Below are positions 36,495 through 44,642 of a stretch of 64,000 nt of DNA, piece by piece; within the stretch, counting starts at the first letter, position 1; each line of letters starts with the position of its first letter. Position numbers and translations under genes: made by a program. The stretch is from JANXQG01 sp963780045. GTDB lineage: Bacteria > Planctomycetota > Planctomycetia > Pirellulales > Thermoguttaceae. Location of the stretch: the NCBI GenBank assembly GCA_963780045.1, contig CAVZZZ010000001.1, forward strand, positions 806,001 to 870,000, written 5' to 3'. The notes under the pieces were generated by a model. That model ran no database searches. It saw only the letters and a program-made list of their open reading frames with translations, and was not told the origin of the DNA.

Positions 36495-37391
36495 ATGAAC
36501 GAAAACGAAGAAGTGACGCGCGTCGTCCAAGAGAAGTACGCCGCCGTGGCCGAGGCCGGGCTGTCGAGCGACCACGGAGGAGTCCGCGCCGTGGCGGAGG
36601 CGTTCGGCTACACGGCGGAGCAACTGGCCGCCATTCCCGCCCACGCCAACATGGGACTATCCTGCGGGAATCCGACCGCCTTTGCCAGCCTGAGGGCGGG
36701 CGAGGTAGTAGTCGACCTCGGCTGCGGGGGCGGGCTGGACGTCTTCCTGGCGGCGAAACGCGTTGGCCGCGCGGGCAAAGCGATCGGCATCGACATGACG
36801 CCCGAAATGCTCGACCTGGCGCAGCGAAACGCGGCCCGGGCCGACGGCGGCCGGCCCGTGGCGAATGTTGAGTTCCACCAGGCGAAGATCGACGACTTGC
36901 CCCTGGAAGACTCGTCCGTGGACTGCGTGATCAGCAATTGCGTCATCAACCTGGCCCCCGACAAGAAGGCCGTTTTCCGCGAAATCGCGCGGGTGCTCAA
37001 GCCGGGCGGACGCCTGGCCGTCAGCGATATCGCGCTGAAACGGCCGCTGCCCGACGAGCTGGAGGGCGACCTTATGGCGTATGTCGGCTGCATCGCGGGC
37101 GCGATCGCGGTCGAGGATTACCGCGCGTGGCTGATCGAGGCCGGTTTCCGCGAAGTGGAGGTCGTCGACTCGCACAGCGACCTGAACGCCTACGCCCTGG
37201 TCGAGGGCCAGTCCGCCTGCTGTCCATCGGCGATGGAATCGGGCCTGCCTTTAGTGTCCGCCCCGTCGTGCTGTTCCCCGGCGTCGCCGGGCGTCGCCGG
37301 CCTGCACGGGCGATTGGCCGACCTCTTGCGGCGCTACAACGTGAACGATTATGCGGCGAGCGTCAAGGTTTTCGCCGTGAAGCCGTCCTGA
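36495..37391 (+). CDS. arsM: Arsenite methyltransferase ArsM
   Basis: A 298-aa SAM-dependent enzyme. Motif I is VVVDLGCGGGLDVFLAAKRV; ANMGLSCGNPTAFASL carries the first arsenic-binding cysteine; NCVINLAPDKKAVFREIARV and LMAYVGCIAGAI carry the others. The C-terminus has CC pairs (QSACCPS, APSCCSPA). It methylates As(III) to mono-, di- and trimethyl forms. ATG 36495 with AAAGGAA upstream is chosen over TTG 36480. Second gene of the ars operon. Confidence 0.93.
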   Translation: MNENEEVTRVVQEKYAAVAEAGLSSDHGGVRAVAEAFGYTAEQLAAIPAHANMGLSCGNPTAFASLRAGEVVVDLGCGGGLDVFLAAKRVGRAGKAIGIDMTPEMLDLAQRNAARADGGRPVANVEFHQAKIDDLPLEDSSVDCVISNCVINLAPDKKAVFREIARVLKPGGRLAVSDIALKRPLPDELEGDLMAYVGCIAGAIAVEDYRAWLIEAGFREVEVVDSHSDLNAYALVEGQSACCPSAMESGLPLVSAPSCCSPASPGVAGLHGRLADLLRRYNVNDYAASVKVFAVKPS

Positions 37392-37407
37392 AGGCGGGGA
37401 ATCAAGC

Positions 37408-37860
37408 ATGACGAGAATCCTTTTCCTTTGCACTGGAAACTCCTGCCGCAGCCAGATGGCGGAAGGCTGGGCGCGGCAACTCAAGCCCGGTCAAATCGAG
37501 CCGTACTCGGCGGGGACCGAAACCCGCGGCCTCAATCCCGACGCGGTGACGGCAATGGCCGAAGCGGGCGTCGATATTTCCTCGCAGCGCTCGAAGAATG
37601 TCCGCGAACTGAAAGAGATGCAATTCGATTACGTCGTCACGCTCTGCGACGACGCGAAGGAGAACTGCCCCCTTTACTCCGGCAAGGCGAAGGTCGTCCA
37701 CGCCGGCTTCGACGATCCGCCGCGATTGGCCGCAGGCGCGAAGACGGAGGAGGAACGCCTGGGCCCCTATCGCCGGGTGCGAGACGAAATCCGCGCGTTC
37801 GTCCTTGACCTGCCGGAGTCGTTGCCGGACGCGGCGCGCGGCGCAAAGGAGCAACCATGA
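37408..37860 (+). CDS. arsC: Arsenate reductase ArsC (LMW-phosphatase/thioredoxin type)
   Basis: A 150-aa protein beginning TRILFLCTGNSCRSQMAEGW, with the catalytic P-loop CTGNSCRS, then YSAGTETRGLNPDAVTAMAE and the redox-active cysteine region VVTLCDDAKENCPLY. It reduces arsenate to arsenite with thioredoxin. Stop codon overlaps the acr3 start (ATGA), so reduction and efflux are coupled. Confidence 0.95.
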   Translation: MTRILFLCTGNSCRSQMAEGWARQLKPGQIEPYSAGTETRGLNPDAVTAMAEAGVDISSQRSKNVRELKEMQFDYVVTLCDDAKENCPLYSGKAKVVHAGFDDPPRLAAGAKTEEERLGPYRRVRDEIRAFVLDLPESLPDAARGAKEQP

Positions 37861-38922
37861 GCCGATGCGACGGCAAGCGGCTGTCGTTTGTCGACCGCTT
37901 CCTGACGCTGTGGATTTTCCTGGCGATGGCGGCCGGGGTGGCGCTGGGCTGTTTTGTGCCCGGCGTTGTGCCGTTCATCGGCCGTTTCCAGGCCGGCACG
38001 ACGAACGTCCCCATCGCCGTAGGCCTGATCCTGATGATGTATCCGCCGCTGGCCAAGGTGAGGTACGAGGAGCTGGGCGACATCTTCCGCGACTGGCGGG
38101 TGCTAGTGCTTTCACTCGTGCAAAACTGGATCATCGGTCCCGTCCTGATGTTCGCGTTGGCCCTGATTTTCCTGCCGGACCATCCAGATTATCTCGTCGG
38201 GCTTGTCCTGATCGGGCTGGCCCGCTGCATCGCGATGGTCATCGTCTGGAACGACTTGGCGCGGGGCGACGCGGAATATTGCGCCGGGCTAGTCGCCTTC
38301 AACAGCGTCTTTCAGGTCCTTTTCTACAGCGTCTACGCCTATTTCTTCGTGACCCTGCTTTTGCCCCTGTTCGGGCAGCGGGGGCCGGCCGTTGAAGTCG
38401 GCATGGCCCAAATCGCGCAGCGTTTTCGTCTACCTCGGCATTCCCTTCCTCGCCGGAATGCTGACCCGCGCCGTGCTCGTGACGGCGAAAGGACGCGCAT
38501 GGTACGAAAGGGCGTTCATCCCCAGAATCAGTCCCCTCACGCTCGTCGCGCTGCTTTTCACGATCGTCGTGATGTTCAGCCTCAAAGGCCGCCTGATCGT
38601 TCAAATCCCGATGGATGTCGTGCGGATCGCGATTCCGCTGCTGATTTATTTCGTCGTCATGTTCGCGGTGAGCTTCTACCTCAGCCGCCATTTCGGGGCG
38701 GACTATCCCAAGTCGGCGACGCTCTCTTTCACCGCCGCCAGCAACAATTTTGAATTGGCGATAGCGGTCGCGGTGGCGGTGTTCGGCATTGACTCGGGGG
38801 AAGCTTTCGCGGCCGTGATCGGACCTCTCGTCGAGGTTCCCGCGCTGATCGCGCTGGTGAACGTCGCCTTCTGGTTCCAGCGCCGCTGGTTCGCCGGCGC
38901 ACCGGCAGCGGTCACGCCGTAA
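37857..38922 (+). CDS. acr3: Arsenite efflux permease Acr3 (one frameshift)
   Basis: A ten-helix permease of the BART superfamily: FLTLWIFLAMAAGVALGCFV, VGLILMMYPPLAKVRYEELG, IGLARCIAMVIVWNDLARGD with the conserved cysteine and VIVWN motif, then AFNSVFQVLFYSVYAYF. Near 38415 one base is missing; the second frame continues VFVYLGIPFLAGMLTRA, TIVVMFSLKG and TAASNNFELAIAVAVAVFG. Total about 355 aa. It exports arsenite from the cytoplasm. Confidence 0.92.
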
Positions 38923-39251
38923 CACCTTGGCGGAAGGAAAAAGCCAGCAAATGGGAGGAAGACAAGAATATGCCGGCTCGGAGACGCCATTCCGCTCCAG
39001 GGGCCTGTGCCGGGCGGCGGGACGATTTCGCAGGTACTCCAGGCTTCACCGACCCGGAACAATTGGAGGCGAAAGATTGCCGAGTCCGCGACCCCGTGCT
39101 ACCCGGAGGGCTGCTCCGCGCGGTAGCAGGCCGGCGAGAACGAGGGTTCCGCGCATTTTAAAGAATCTACGAAACGGTCATTGACGGAATCGCCTAAAAC
39201 TGTACAATCATATACATTGTGGATAATCTCAGCGCATGGTGAGTGAGGAGC
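38923..39251. other. Gap between the ars operon and the restriction-modification block
   Basis: No recognisable gene. A 63-codon frame starting at 38970 has GGAGGAAG upstream but an Arg/Gly/Ala composition and no family resemblance; I do not call it. Near 39201-39220 a TGTACAATCATATACATTGT stretch has ACAAT/ATTGT arms and could be a promoter or operator for the methyltransferase gene. Confidence 0.4.
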
Positions 39252-39824
39252 ATGAACCCAGCACTACAATGCACGACGCTTAACATCGGCAATTCAACGA
39301 TCATTCATGCCGATTGCTTCAACTGGCTTGCCTCGCTGTCGGCCAATACGCTTCATGCCGTCGTTACGGATCCCCCTTATGGCGTGAAGGAGTACGAGGC
39401 GGAGCAATTGGCAAAAAGGGCAAATGGCAAGGGCGGGGTCTGGCGGATTCCACCGTCGTTCGACGGCCATGTCCGGGCACCGCTGCCCAGATTCACCGCC
39501 CTGAACGGGAAAGAACGCGCGCGTCTCCGCGAATGGTTCATCGAATGGGGCCGACTGGTCCACAAGGCGCTTCGCCCTGGCGGTCATGTCTTCATTGCGA
39601 CAAACGCGTTTATTTGCCAACTGCTTTACGACGCTTTGGTGGACGGCGGCTTGGAGTTTCGCGGCGAAATTATCCGTCTCGTTCGCACCCTTCGCGGCGG
39701 AGATCGGCCGAAGAACGCCGAACTTGACTTTCCCGGCGTCTCGTCGATGCCGAAAGGATGCTATGAACCGTGGGGATTGTTCCGCAAGCCAATGGGCATG
39801 GCCTGTTGTATAATGATTGCCTAA
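39252..39824 (+). pseudogene. DNA N6-adenine/N4-cytosine methyltransferase, 3' truncated
   Basis: ATG 39252 follows GAGGAG. The protein begins with the catalytic block ADCFNWLASLSANTLHAVVT then DPPYGVKEYEAEQL, and continues through RLREWFIEWGRLVHKALRPG and GHVFIATNAF, the beta-class order where DPPY precedes the SAM-binding motif. It ends after 191 codons at FRKPMGMACCIMIA, before any FxGxG SAM site. The end of the sequence therefore looks like a deletion joint. Without the SAM motif it should be inactive unless another protein supplies it. Confidence 0.75.
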
Positions 39825-39854
39825 GTTAGACCGCTGGCAATCGAGAAGAGGGTT

Positions 39855-40280
39855 ATGAACGCGATTAGCAAGGAGCGCCGGTCGGAGATCATGCGGAGGA
39901 TTGGACGCAGAGACACGCCGCCGGAAAAGGCTGTAAGGCGACTCCTGCATAGGTTGGGTTTCCGATTCAGGTTGAATTGCAAAGACCTACCGGGGAAACC
40001 TGATATCGTCCTCCCAAGGTGGAAAACGGTGGTTTTCGTCCACGGGGACTTCTGGCACGGTTGCCCCCGCTGCTACCGTGGACACCGGATTCCAAAAACT
40101 AATACAGAATTCTGGTCCGCAAAGGTGGCGAATAACCGAGCCCGGGATCGCCGGTGCGCGCGAAAACTGCGCGCGAGCGGATGGCGCGTCGTTACAATTT
40201 GGGAATGTGAGACCCTCAACGAGGATGCGCTGAGGAAGAACCTTTTGAAAGTTTTTCGCCTGTCGAGAAGAAGGTCGTAA
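39855..40280 (+). CDS. vsr: Very short patch repair endonuclease Vsr
   Basis: A 141-aa protein: KERRSEIMRRIGRRDTPPEK, RRLLHRLGFRFRLNCKDLPG, KPDIVLPRWKTVVFVHGDFW with the metal-binding Asp, HGCPRCYRGHRIPKTNTEFW and RVVTIWECE. It nicks at T:G mismatches left by deamination of 5-methylcytosine, so it fits its neighbour, a C5 methyltransferase, whose ATG overlaps its stop (TAATG). GAAGAGGG precedes its ATG. Confidence 0.93.
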   Translation: MNAISKERRSEIMRRIGRRDTPPEKAVRRLLHRLGFRFRLNCKDLPGKPDIVLPRWKTVVFVHGDFWHGCPRCYRGHRIPKTNTEFWSAKVANNRARDRRCARKLRASGWRVVTIWECETLNEDALRKNLLKVFRLSRRRS

Positions 40281-41494
40281 TGATTGGACAGGGTATGGAA
40301 GGTGGATGCGGCAAGCCTAGATGCTTGGATTTATTCTGTGGAATCGGCGGTCTTAGCCTCGGCCTAACTGCGGCAGGCTTTGATTGCGTAGGCGGCGTGG
40401 ATCACTGGAACGATGCCGCGCTCACGTTCGAACACAATCTGCGCCACCGATGTATGCGTGCTGATATCAGACGGCTTGCGCTCGCGGAGATTGAGAGTTT
40501 CCTCGACGCGTCCGCGTCCGATATCGACATCGTGACGGGCGGTCCGCCCTGTCAGGGGTTTAGCACGGTGGGTAAGCGGGATTCGAACGATCCGCGAAAC
40601 GAACTGTGGTTGGCCTTCCGCGCGCTTGTTGACCAGATCCGGCCTGCCTACGTCATCATGGAGAATGTGGAGGGGATGCTCGTCATGGAGGATGGCGTCG
40701 TCCGCGATGCCGTAATCAACGGGTTTGCCCAGATTGGCTACCGCATGAAATGCAAATTGCTTAGGGCTGCCGACTACGGCGTCCCCCAGCTTCGCAAACG
40801 CGCGGTCTTTCTAGGTTGGTTAGACGGTTTGTGCGCTCCCGATTTCCCGCCGAGGAGCAGGGACGGGATCGTTACGGTCGGCGATGCCATCTTCGACCTG
40901 CCTTCATTAGAAACGGGTCAGAGTGCGACAACCTACACTTCTCCTCCTCTGACTAGCTACCAGGCAGACCGACGAAAGAATGTCCAGGTTTTGACCAACC
41001 ACGAAGCGGCGAATCACCCTCCCCGCCTCGTTGAGGTCATTAGCCATGTTCCCGACGGGGGAAACCGAAAGTCGATCCCAGACCACCTCCAGCCCAAGAG
41101 CGGCTTCCACAACAGCTATTCACGCTTGGCCAGTTGGAAGCCCGCTGTGGCCGTGACCTCAAACATGCGGAAACCGTCCTCGGCACGCGCCGTGCATCCG
41201 AAACAGCATCGCGGCCTTACTGTGCGGGAGGGCCTACGGCTCCAGTCGTTCGACGACGATTTTACCGTATTGGGGTCAAGGAGCTCGCAGTACCTCCAAG
41301 TCGGCAACGCCGTCCCTCCGCTTCTAGCGCGTGCCGTTGGCCAAGCCGTGGTCGGCGCCTATCGGGGTAACACTGCTGAACAAATCGCCGCCGCACGGTC
41401 GCAGGAATCGAACCCGGTGCGCCACTCACCAATGCGCGACGGACAGCTATCTTTGTTCGACTCCCCGGACCTTGTGGAGACCGCTACTGGTTAG
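40280..41494 (+). CDS. DNA (cytosine-5-)-methyltransferase
   Basis: A 404-aa protein with motif I CLDLFCGIGGLSLGLTAAGF, motif IV DIVTGGPPCQGFSTVG (catalytic Cys), motif VI YVIMENVEGML, motif VIII AADYGVPQLRKRAVFLG and motif X SRSSQYLQVGNAVPPLLA. The target-recognition region (about residues 215-310) is variable. It protects DNA from the convergent putative restriction enzyme; their 3' ends overlap by 11 bases. Target sequence unknown. Confidence 0.95.
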   Translation: MIGQGMEGGCGKPRCLDLFCGIGGLSLGLTAAGFDCVGGVDHWNDAALTFEHNLRHRCMRADIRRLALAEIESFLDASASDIDIVTGGPPCQGFSTVGKRDSNDPRNELWLAFRALVDQIRPAYVIMENVEGMLVMEDGVVRDAVINGFAQIGYRMKCKLLRAADYGVPQLRKRAVFLGWLDGLCAPDFPPRSRDGIVTVGDAIFDLPSLETGQSATTYTSPPLTSYQADRRKNVQVLTNHEAANHPPRLVEVISHVPDGGNRKSIPDHLQPKSGFHNSYSRLASWKPAVAVTSNMRKPSSARAVHPKQHRGLTVREGLRLQSFDDDFTVLGSRSSQYLQVGNAVPPLLARAVGQAVVGAYRGNTAEQIAAARSQESNPVRHSPMRDGQLSLFDSPDLVETATG

Positions 41495-42686
41495 CTCCGG
41501 ACAACGGTTCTCGTGTCGCGAAGTGCCGAAGGGCATCATGCCGGGGATCTTCCTTCATGACGAAGGTGAGCAGGCGCTGGACGGCCTCCGGACGCTGTTC
41601 AATGTGCGACAGATAATGAAGAACTCCGTTCACGGCGATATCCTGTTTCTTCCAGTCCCACAACGCCACTTGGCTCAAAAGTTCCTCCTCGCAAAGGGAC
41701 AGCAGCCCGAATCGCTTAAGAGACTCTTCCGCTTCCGCCGTAACGGCGCGGACGAAGGCGAGGCCCATCAGGCCATGGGCCCGCACCTGCCGGCTGAACG
41801 TGCCTAGCTGGCTCTCTGAGTTTTCCGTCGAGATCTGCATGTCCTTGACTTCAACGGCCAATTCCAGGTCGGCCCCAAAATAGCAGTCCAGGTCGCCGAT
41901 TCGGTGCTGTCGGCGGCTCGATGACCGCGATCTGTCAGTCACGATGTGAAGATGGGGCCGGTCCGCCGCCAGGTAGCCGAAGCAGATGGCGTGATAGACG
42001 GAGCCCGCCTCCTCGCTGGGGTTGGAGCGAAGATAATCCTGAATGATCTTAGGGAAAAGCCGCGGTCGGGGGACGGTCTGAGAAAAGGCCGCATTGCGCG
42101 GATATTGCGTCATCGCATAAGTAATCAGCCGTTTGTACGCCGTTCGCCGGCCGGTGGCAGAGAGACGAAAGCAATCGACAAGCAGTTCGATGTGGTTCTC
42201 CCATTTATTTGCCGCATCGCCCGGCCCGTACGGAAAGCTTGTGCGCTCAAGTGTGTGCTGGAAAAAGTTAGCGACGAGGTTATAGTGCCCGCGTATACCA
42301 ACCCCTCGGCCCTGCTTCGCGCGAAGCGTTAGCGTCAGCGAATTGTTCTTTGGGTAAAGGTGGAACAATTCATCCCTGGTCAGGTCAGGCAAAAAGGTAT
42401 CCTCCTCCTGTAGGCCGCTCGCCGTCTTAGCTTTCTCCGCTATGCCGATAAAGCTCAGCCCGAGGCCCAGGACGTAGCGAGGCGGCTTGGCCGCTGAACC
42501 CGCGCCCGTCCGCCTAAAGATGTCGACGACGTACCGGTAGATGCGTTCAATAACCGCTGCCTCGTCGGACGAAATGCGAGGCTCAACGCCCTGGACCGTC
42601 CCGAATGTCGCGATCAAGAACTGATCTACGTCGGCCGATTCATCAGGCGCGGCCGCAATTGGCTTCGCCGCGCGCCGTTTTGACAT
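41484..42686 (-). CDS. Putative type II restriction endonuclease (PD-(D/E)XK-like)
   Basis: A 400-aa protein with GGAG 7 bases before ATG 42686. A possible nuclease core is HRIGDLDCYFGADLELAVEV followed by KDMQ: an acidic residue, then E-V-K on the next strand. The following region (LGTFSRQVRAHGLMGLAFVR) resembles what I remember of SacI-family enzymes, which also pair with C5 methyltransferases. The main support is context: controller gene upstream on the same strand, convergent C5 methyltransferase, and Vsr. The alternative is an unrelated restriction-system accessory protein. Confidence 0.6.
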   Translation of the reverse strand: MSKRRAAKPIAAAPDESADVDQFLIATFGTVQGVEPRISSDEAAVIERIYRYVVDIFRRTGAGSAAKPPRYVLGLGLSFIGIAEKAKTASGLQEEDTFLPDLTRDELFHLYPKNNSLTLTLRAKQGRGVGIRGHYNLVANFFQHTLERTSFPYGPGDAANKWENHIELLVDCFRLSATGRRTAYKRLITYAMTQYPRNAAFSQTVPRPRLFPKIIQDYLRSNPSEEAGSVYHAICFGYLAADRPHLHIVTDRSRSSSRRQHRIGDLDCYFGADLELAVEVKDMQISTENSESQLGTFSRQVRAHGLMGLAFVRAVTAEAEESLKRFGLLSLCEEELLSQVALWDWKKQDIAVNGVLHYLSHIEQRPEAVQRLLTFVMKEDPRHDALRHFATREPLSGANQ

Positions 42687-42780
42687 GCTTAAGTCTCCAT
42701 CGGATGCGCCCGTCGGTCGACCGCTCGGCGCGGACAGGTTATCCTTCGCAGGCGTGTCACAAGTCCGTCAGATCGTTTAC

Positions 42781-43011
42781 TCACTTCGAGCCTTCCTCTG
42801 CCTCTTTCAGCAATTGATGGAGCGGAAGCCCAAGGCCATCGGCAACCCTCTTAGCAATATCCAGCCCGACGCGAACCTTCCCCAATTCAATTGAACTGAC
42901 GTAGGTGCGATGAATCCCGGCTTGATCCGCGAGGGCCTCCTGCGACAAGCCGATCGCTTCCCGGCGTCGACGGACGGTTTCACCAAACGCTGCACTGATG
43001 CGATTCACCAC
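42781..43011 (-). CDS. XRE-type controller (C) protein of the restriction-modification system
   Basis: A 76-aa helix-turn-helix protein: GETVRRRREAIGLSQEALAD, QAGIHRTYVSSIELGKVRVG, then a short C-terminal helix (LPLHQLLKEAEEG). Size and position match C-proteins, which time restriction-enzyme expression after methylation. GTG starts at 43011 and 43008. An operator-like triple half-site lies 20-52 bases upstream. Confidence 0.82.
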   Translation of the reverse strand: MVNRISAAFGETVRRRREAIGLSQEALADQAGIHRTYVSSIELGKVRVGLDIAKRVADGLGLPLHQLLKEAEEGSK

Positions 43012-43030
43012 ACGGGCTAAAATCTCAGTT

Positions 43031-43063
43031 TGTAGACGGCATGTCTACAGACGAGCGTCTACA
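43031..43063 (-). promoter_or_regulatory. Candidate C-box of the controller gene
   Basis: TGTAGAC (43031-43037), GTCTACA (43043-43049) and GTCTACA (43057-43063). The first two form a perfect inverted repeat with a 5-base spacer; the third repeats the half-site 14 bases on. This is the kind of double operator C-proteins use, placed just upstream of the controller start. Confidence 0.65.
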
Positions 43064-43126
43064 GGCTGCTTCTCGCTGCATTCCCGTTTGTATTGGCAAG
43101 GCACCTCCGCCGATTATGATGTACTC

Positions 43127-44540
43127 ATGCGACTCGGCTTATTCGGCATTGGATTGGACACGTATTGGCCTCAATTCGAGAGCCTGCGCGAGCGCTTGAC
43201 CGGTTATCAGGCCCAAATCGCCGCGCGGTTTCGCGATTTGGAAGCTGAAGTCGTCGACGCGGGACTCGTCGATGACCCGCACAAGGCCCGCGAGGCGGCC
43301 GATCGGTTCCGTCGCGAGGGCGTGGACGTGATCTTCCTGTACCTGTCTACCTACGCCCTTTCGTCCACCGTGCTGCCGGTCGTGCAGAAGGCGGGCGTTC
43401 CGGTCATCGTGCTGAACCTTCAGCCCGTGCCGCAATTGGATTACGAGAAGTTCAACGCCTTGGGCGATCGGGGAACGATGACGGGCGTCTGGCTGGAACA
43501 CTGCCAGGCATGCGCGGCCCCGGAGATCGCCTGCGTCTTCAACCGCGCGGGAATAGCGTATCATCTGGTAACCGGCTACCTCAACGATGAGCTTGCCTGG
43601 CGCGAGATCGGCGAGTGGGTCGAGGCGGCCAAGGTGCGCTCGGCAATGCGCGATAACCGCGTGGGCATCCTTGGACATTACTACTCCGGCATGTTGGACG
43701 TCTACAGCGACTTGACGCAACAGTCGGCAGTTTTCGGCAATCACTTCGAAATCTTGGAAATGTGCGAGCTGCACGCGCTCCGCCAGGGCGTGACCGACGC
43801 GGTGATTTCCGCCAAGCTCGCCCAATTCCGCGAGGAGTTCTGCGTCGATCCGGCTTGCGAGAAGGCGGAACTGGTCCGCGCCGCCCGCACCTCGTGCCGC
43901 GCTGGACGCGCTGGTGGCCGAGCACCAACTCGGCTCGCTGGCCTATTACTACGAAGGCACGCCGGGCGGCGAGTACGAGGACATCGTGGCCAGCGTCATT
44001 CCCGGCAATACGCTTTTGACCGCGCACCACGTGCCCGTCGCGGGCGAGTGCGAGGTCAAGAACGTGCAGGCAATGAAGATCATGGACGCGCTGGGCCGCG
44101 GTGGATCGTTCGCGGAGTTGTACCTGATTGATTTCAAAGACGATATCGTATTCTGGGGCCACGACGGGCCGGCCCACGCGGCCATTGCGCAGCGCAAGGT
44201 GGGCCTCGTGCCGTTGCCGGTCTATCACGGCAAGCCGGGCAAGGGGCTATCCATCCAAATGGAGGTCCGCAACGGGCCGGTGACGTTCCTGGCGGTGGTC
44301 CAGGACGGCGGCGGCGAACTCTCGCTGCTGACGGCCGAAGGCCAGTGCGTGCCCGGCGCCACCTTGCAGATCGGCAACACCAATAGCCGCTACCGCTTTG
44401 CGATGGGCGCCAGGGCGTTTGTCAACGCCTGGTGCCAGGCCGGGCCGGCGCATCACGCCGCCATCGGCCTGGGGCACGTCGCGGGAACCGTCGAAAAGCT
44501 GGCGGCTTTGCTGGGCATTCGCGCGAGGCGTGTCGAATAG
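43127..44540 (+). CDS. L-arabinose isomerase-like enzyme (one frameshift)
   Basis: From ATG 43127: RLGLFGIGLDTYWPQFESLR, VDVIFLYLSTYALSSTVLPV, IVLNLQPVPQLDYEKFNALG, then KVRSAMRDNRVGILGHYYSG. Near 43898 the frame shifts; the second frame continues ALDALVAEHQLGSLAYYYEG, GNTLLTAHHVPVAGECEVKN, FAELYLIDFKDDIVFWGHDG and ends at 44540. Metal-ligand-type residues (E, H in VAGECE, WGHDGP) are present. Total about 470 aa. The family interconverts ketose and aldose sugars; L-arabinose as substrate is inferred only from family resemblance. Next to GH106 and AraC genes. Confidence 0.78.
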
Positions 44541-44642
44541 GAGAGTGGGAAGTGGCAAGTGGGAAGTGCGTCCGACTCCCCACTTGCCACTCCCCACTTG
44601 CCACTTCTCACTTGCCACTTCTCACTTGCCACTCCCCACTCA
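44541..44642. repeat. Low-complexity CACTTGCCACT tandem/inverted repeat
   Basis: GGGAAGTGGCAAGTGGGAAG on the left faces at least five variants of CACTTGCCACTT/CCCCACTTGCCACT on the right. It can form a long hairpin between two convergent genes and might serve as a terminator. Confidence 0.7.

Noticed and set aside
38970..39161. 63-codon frame after acr3 with a GGAGG upstream
   Set aside because: Arg/Gly-rich with no family resemblance and no codon evidence; kept only as a note in the gap entry.
41395..41430. tRNA-like 3' end (GGTTCGATTCC on the minus strand)
   Set aside because: The flanking bases do not form a T-arm or acceptor stem, and the stretch lies inside the C-terminal coding part of the C5 methyltransferase.
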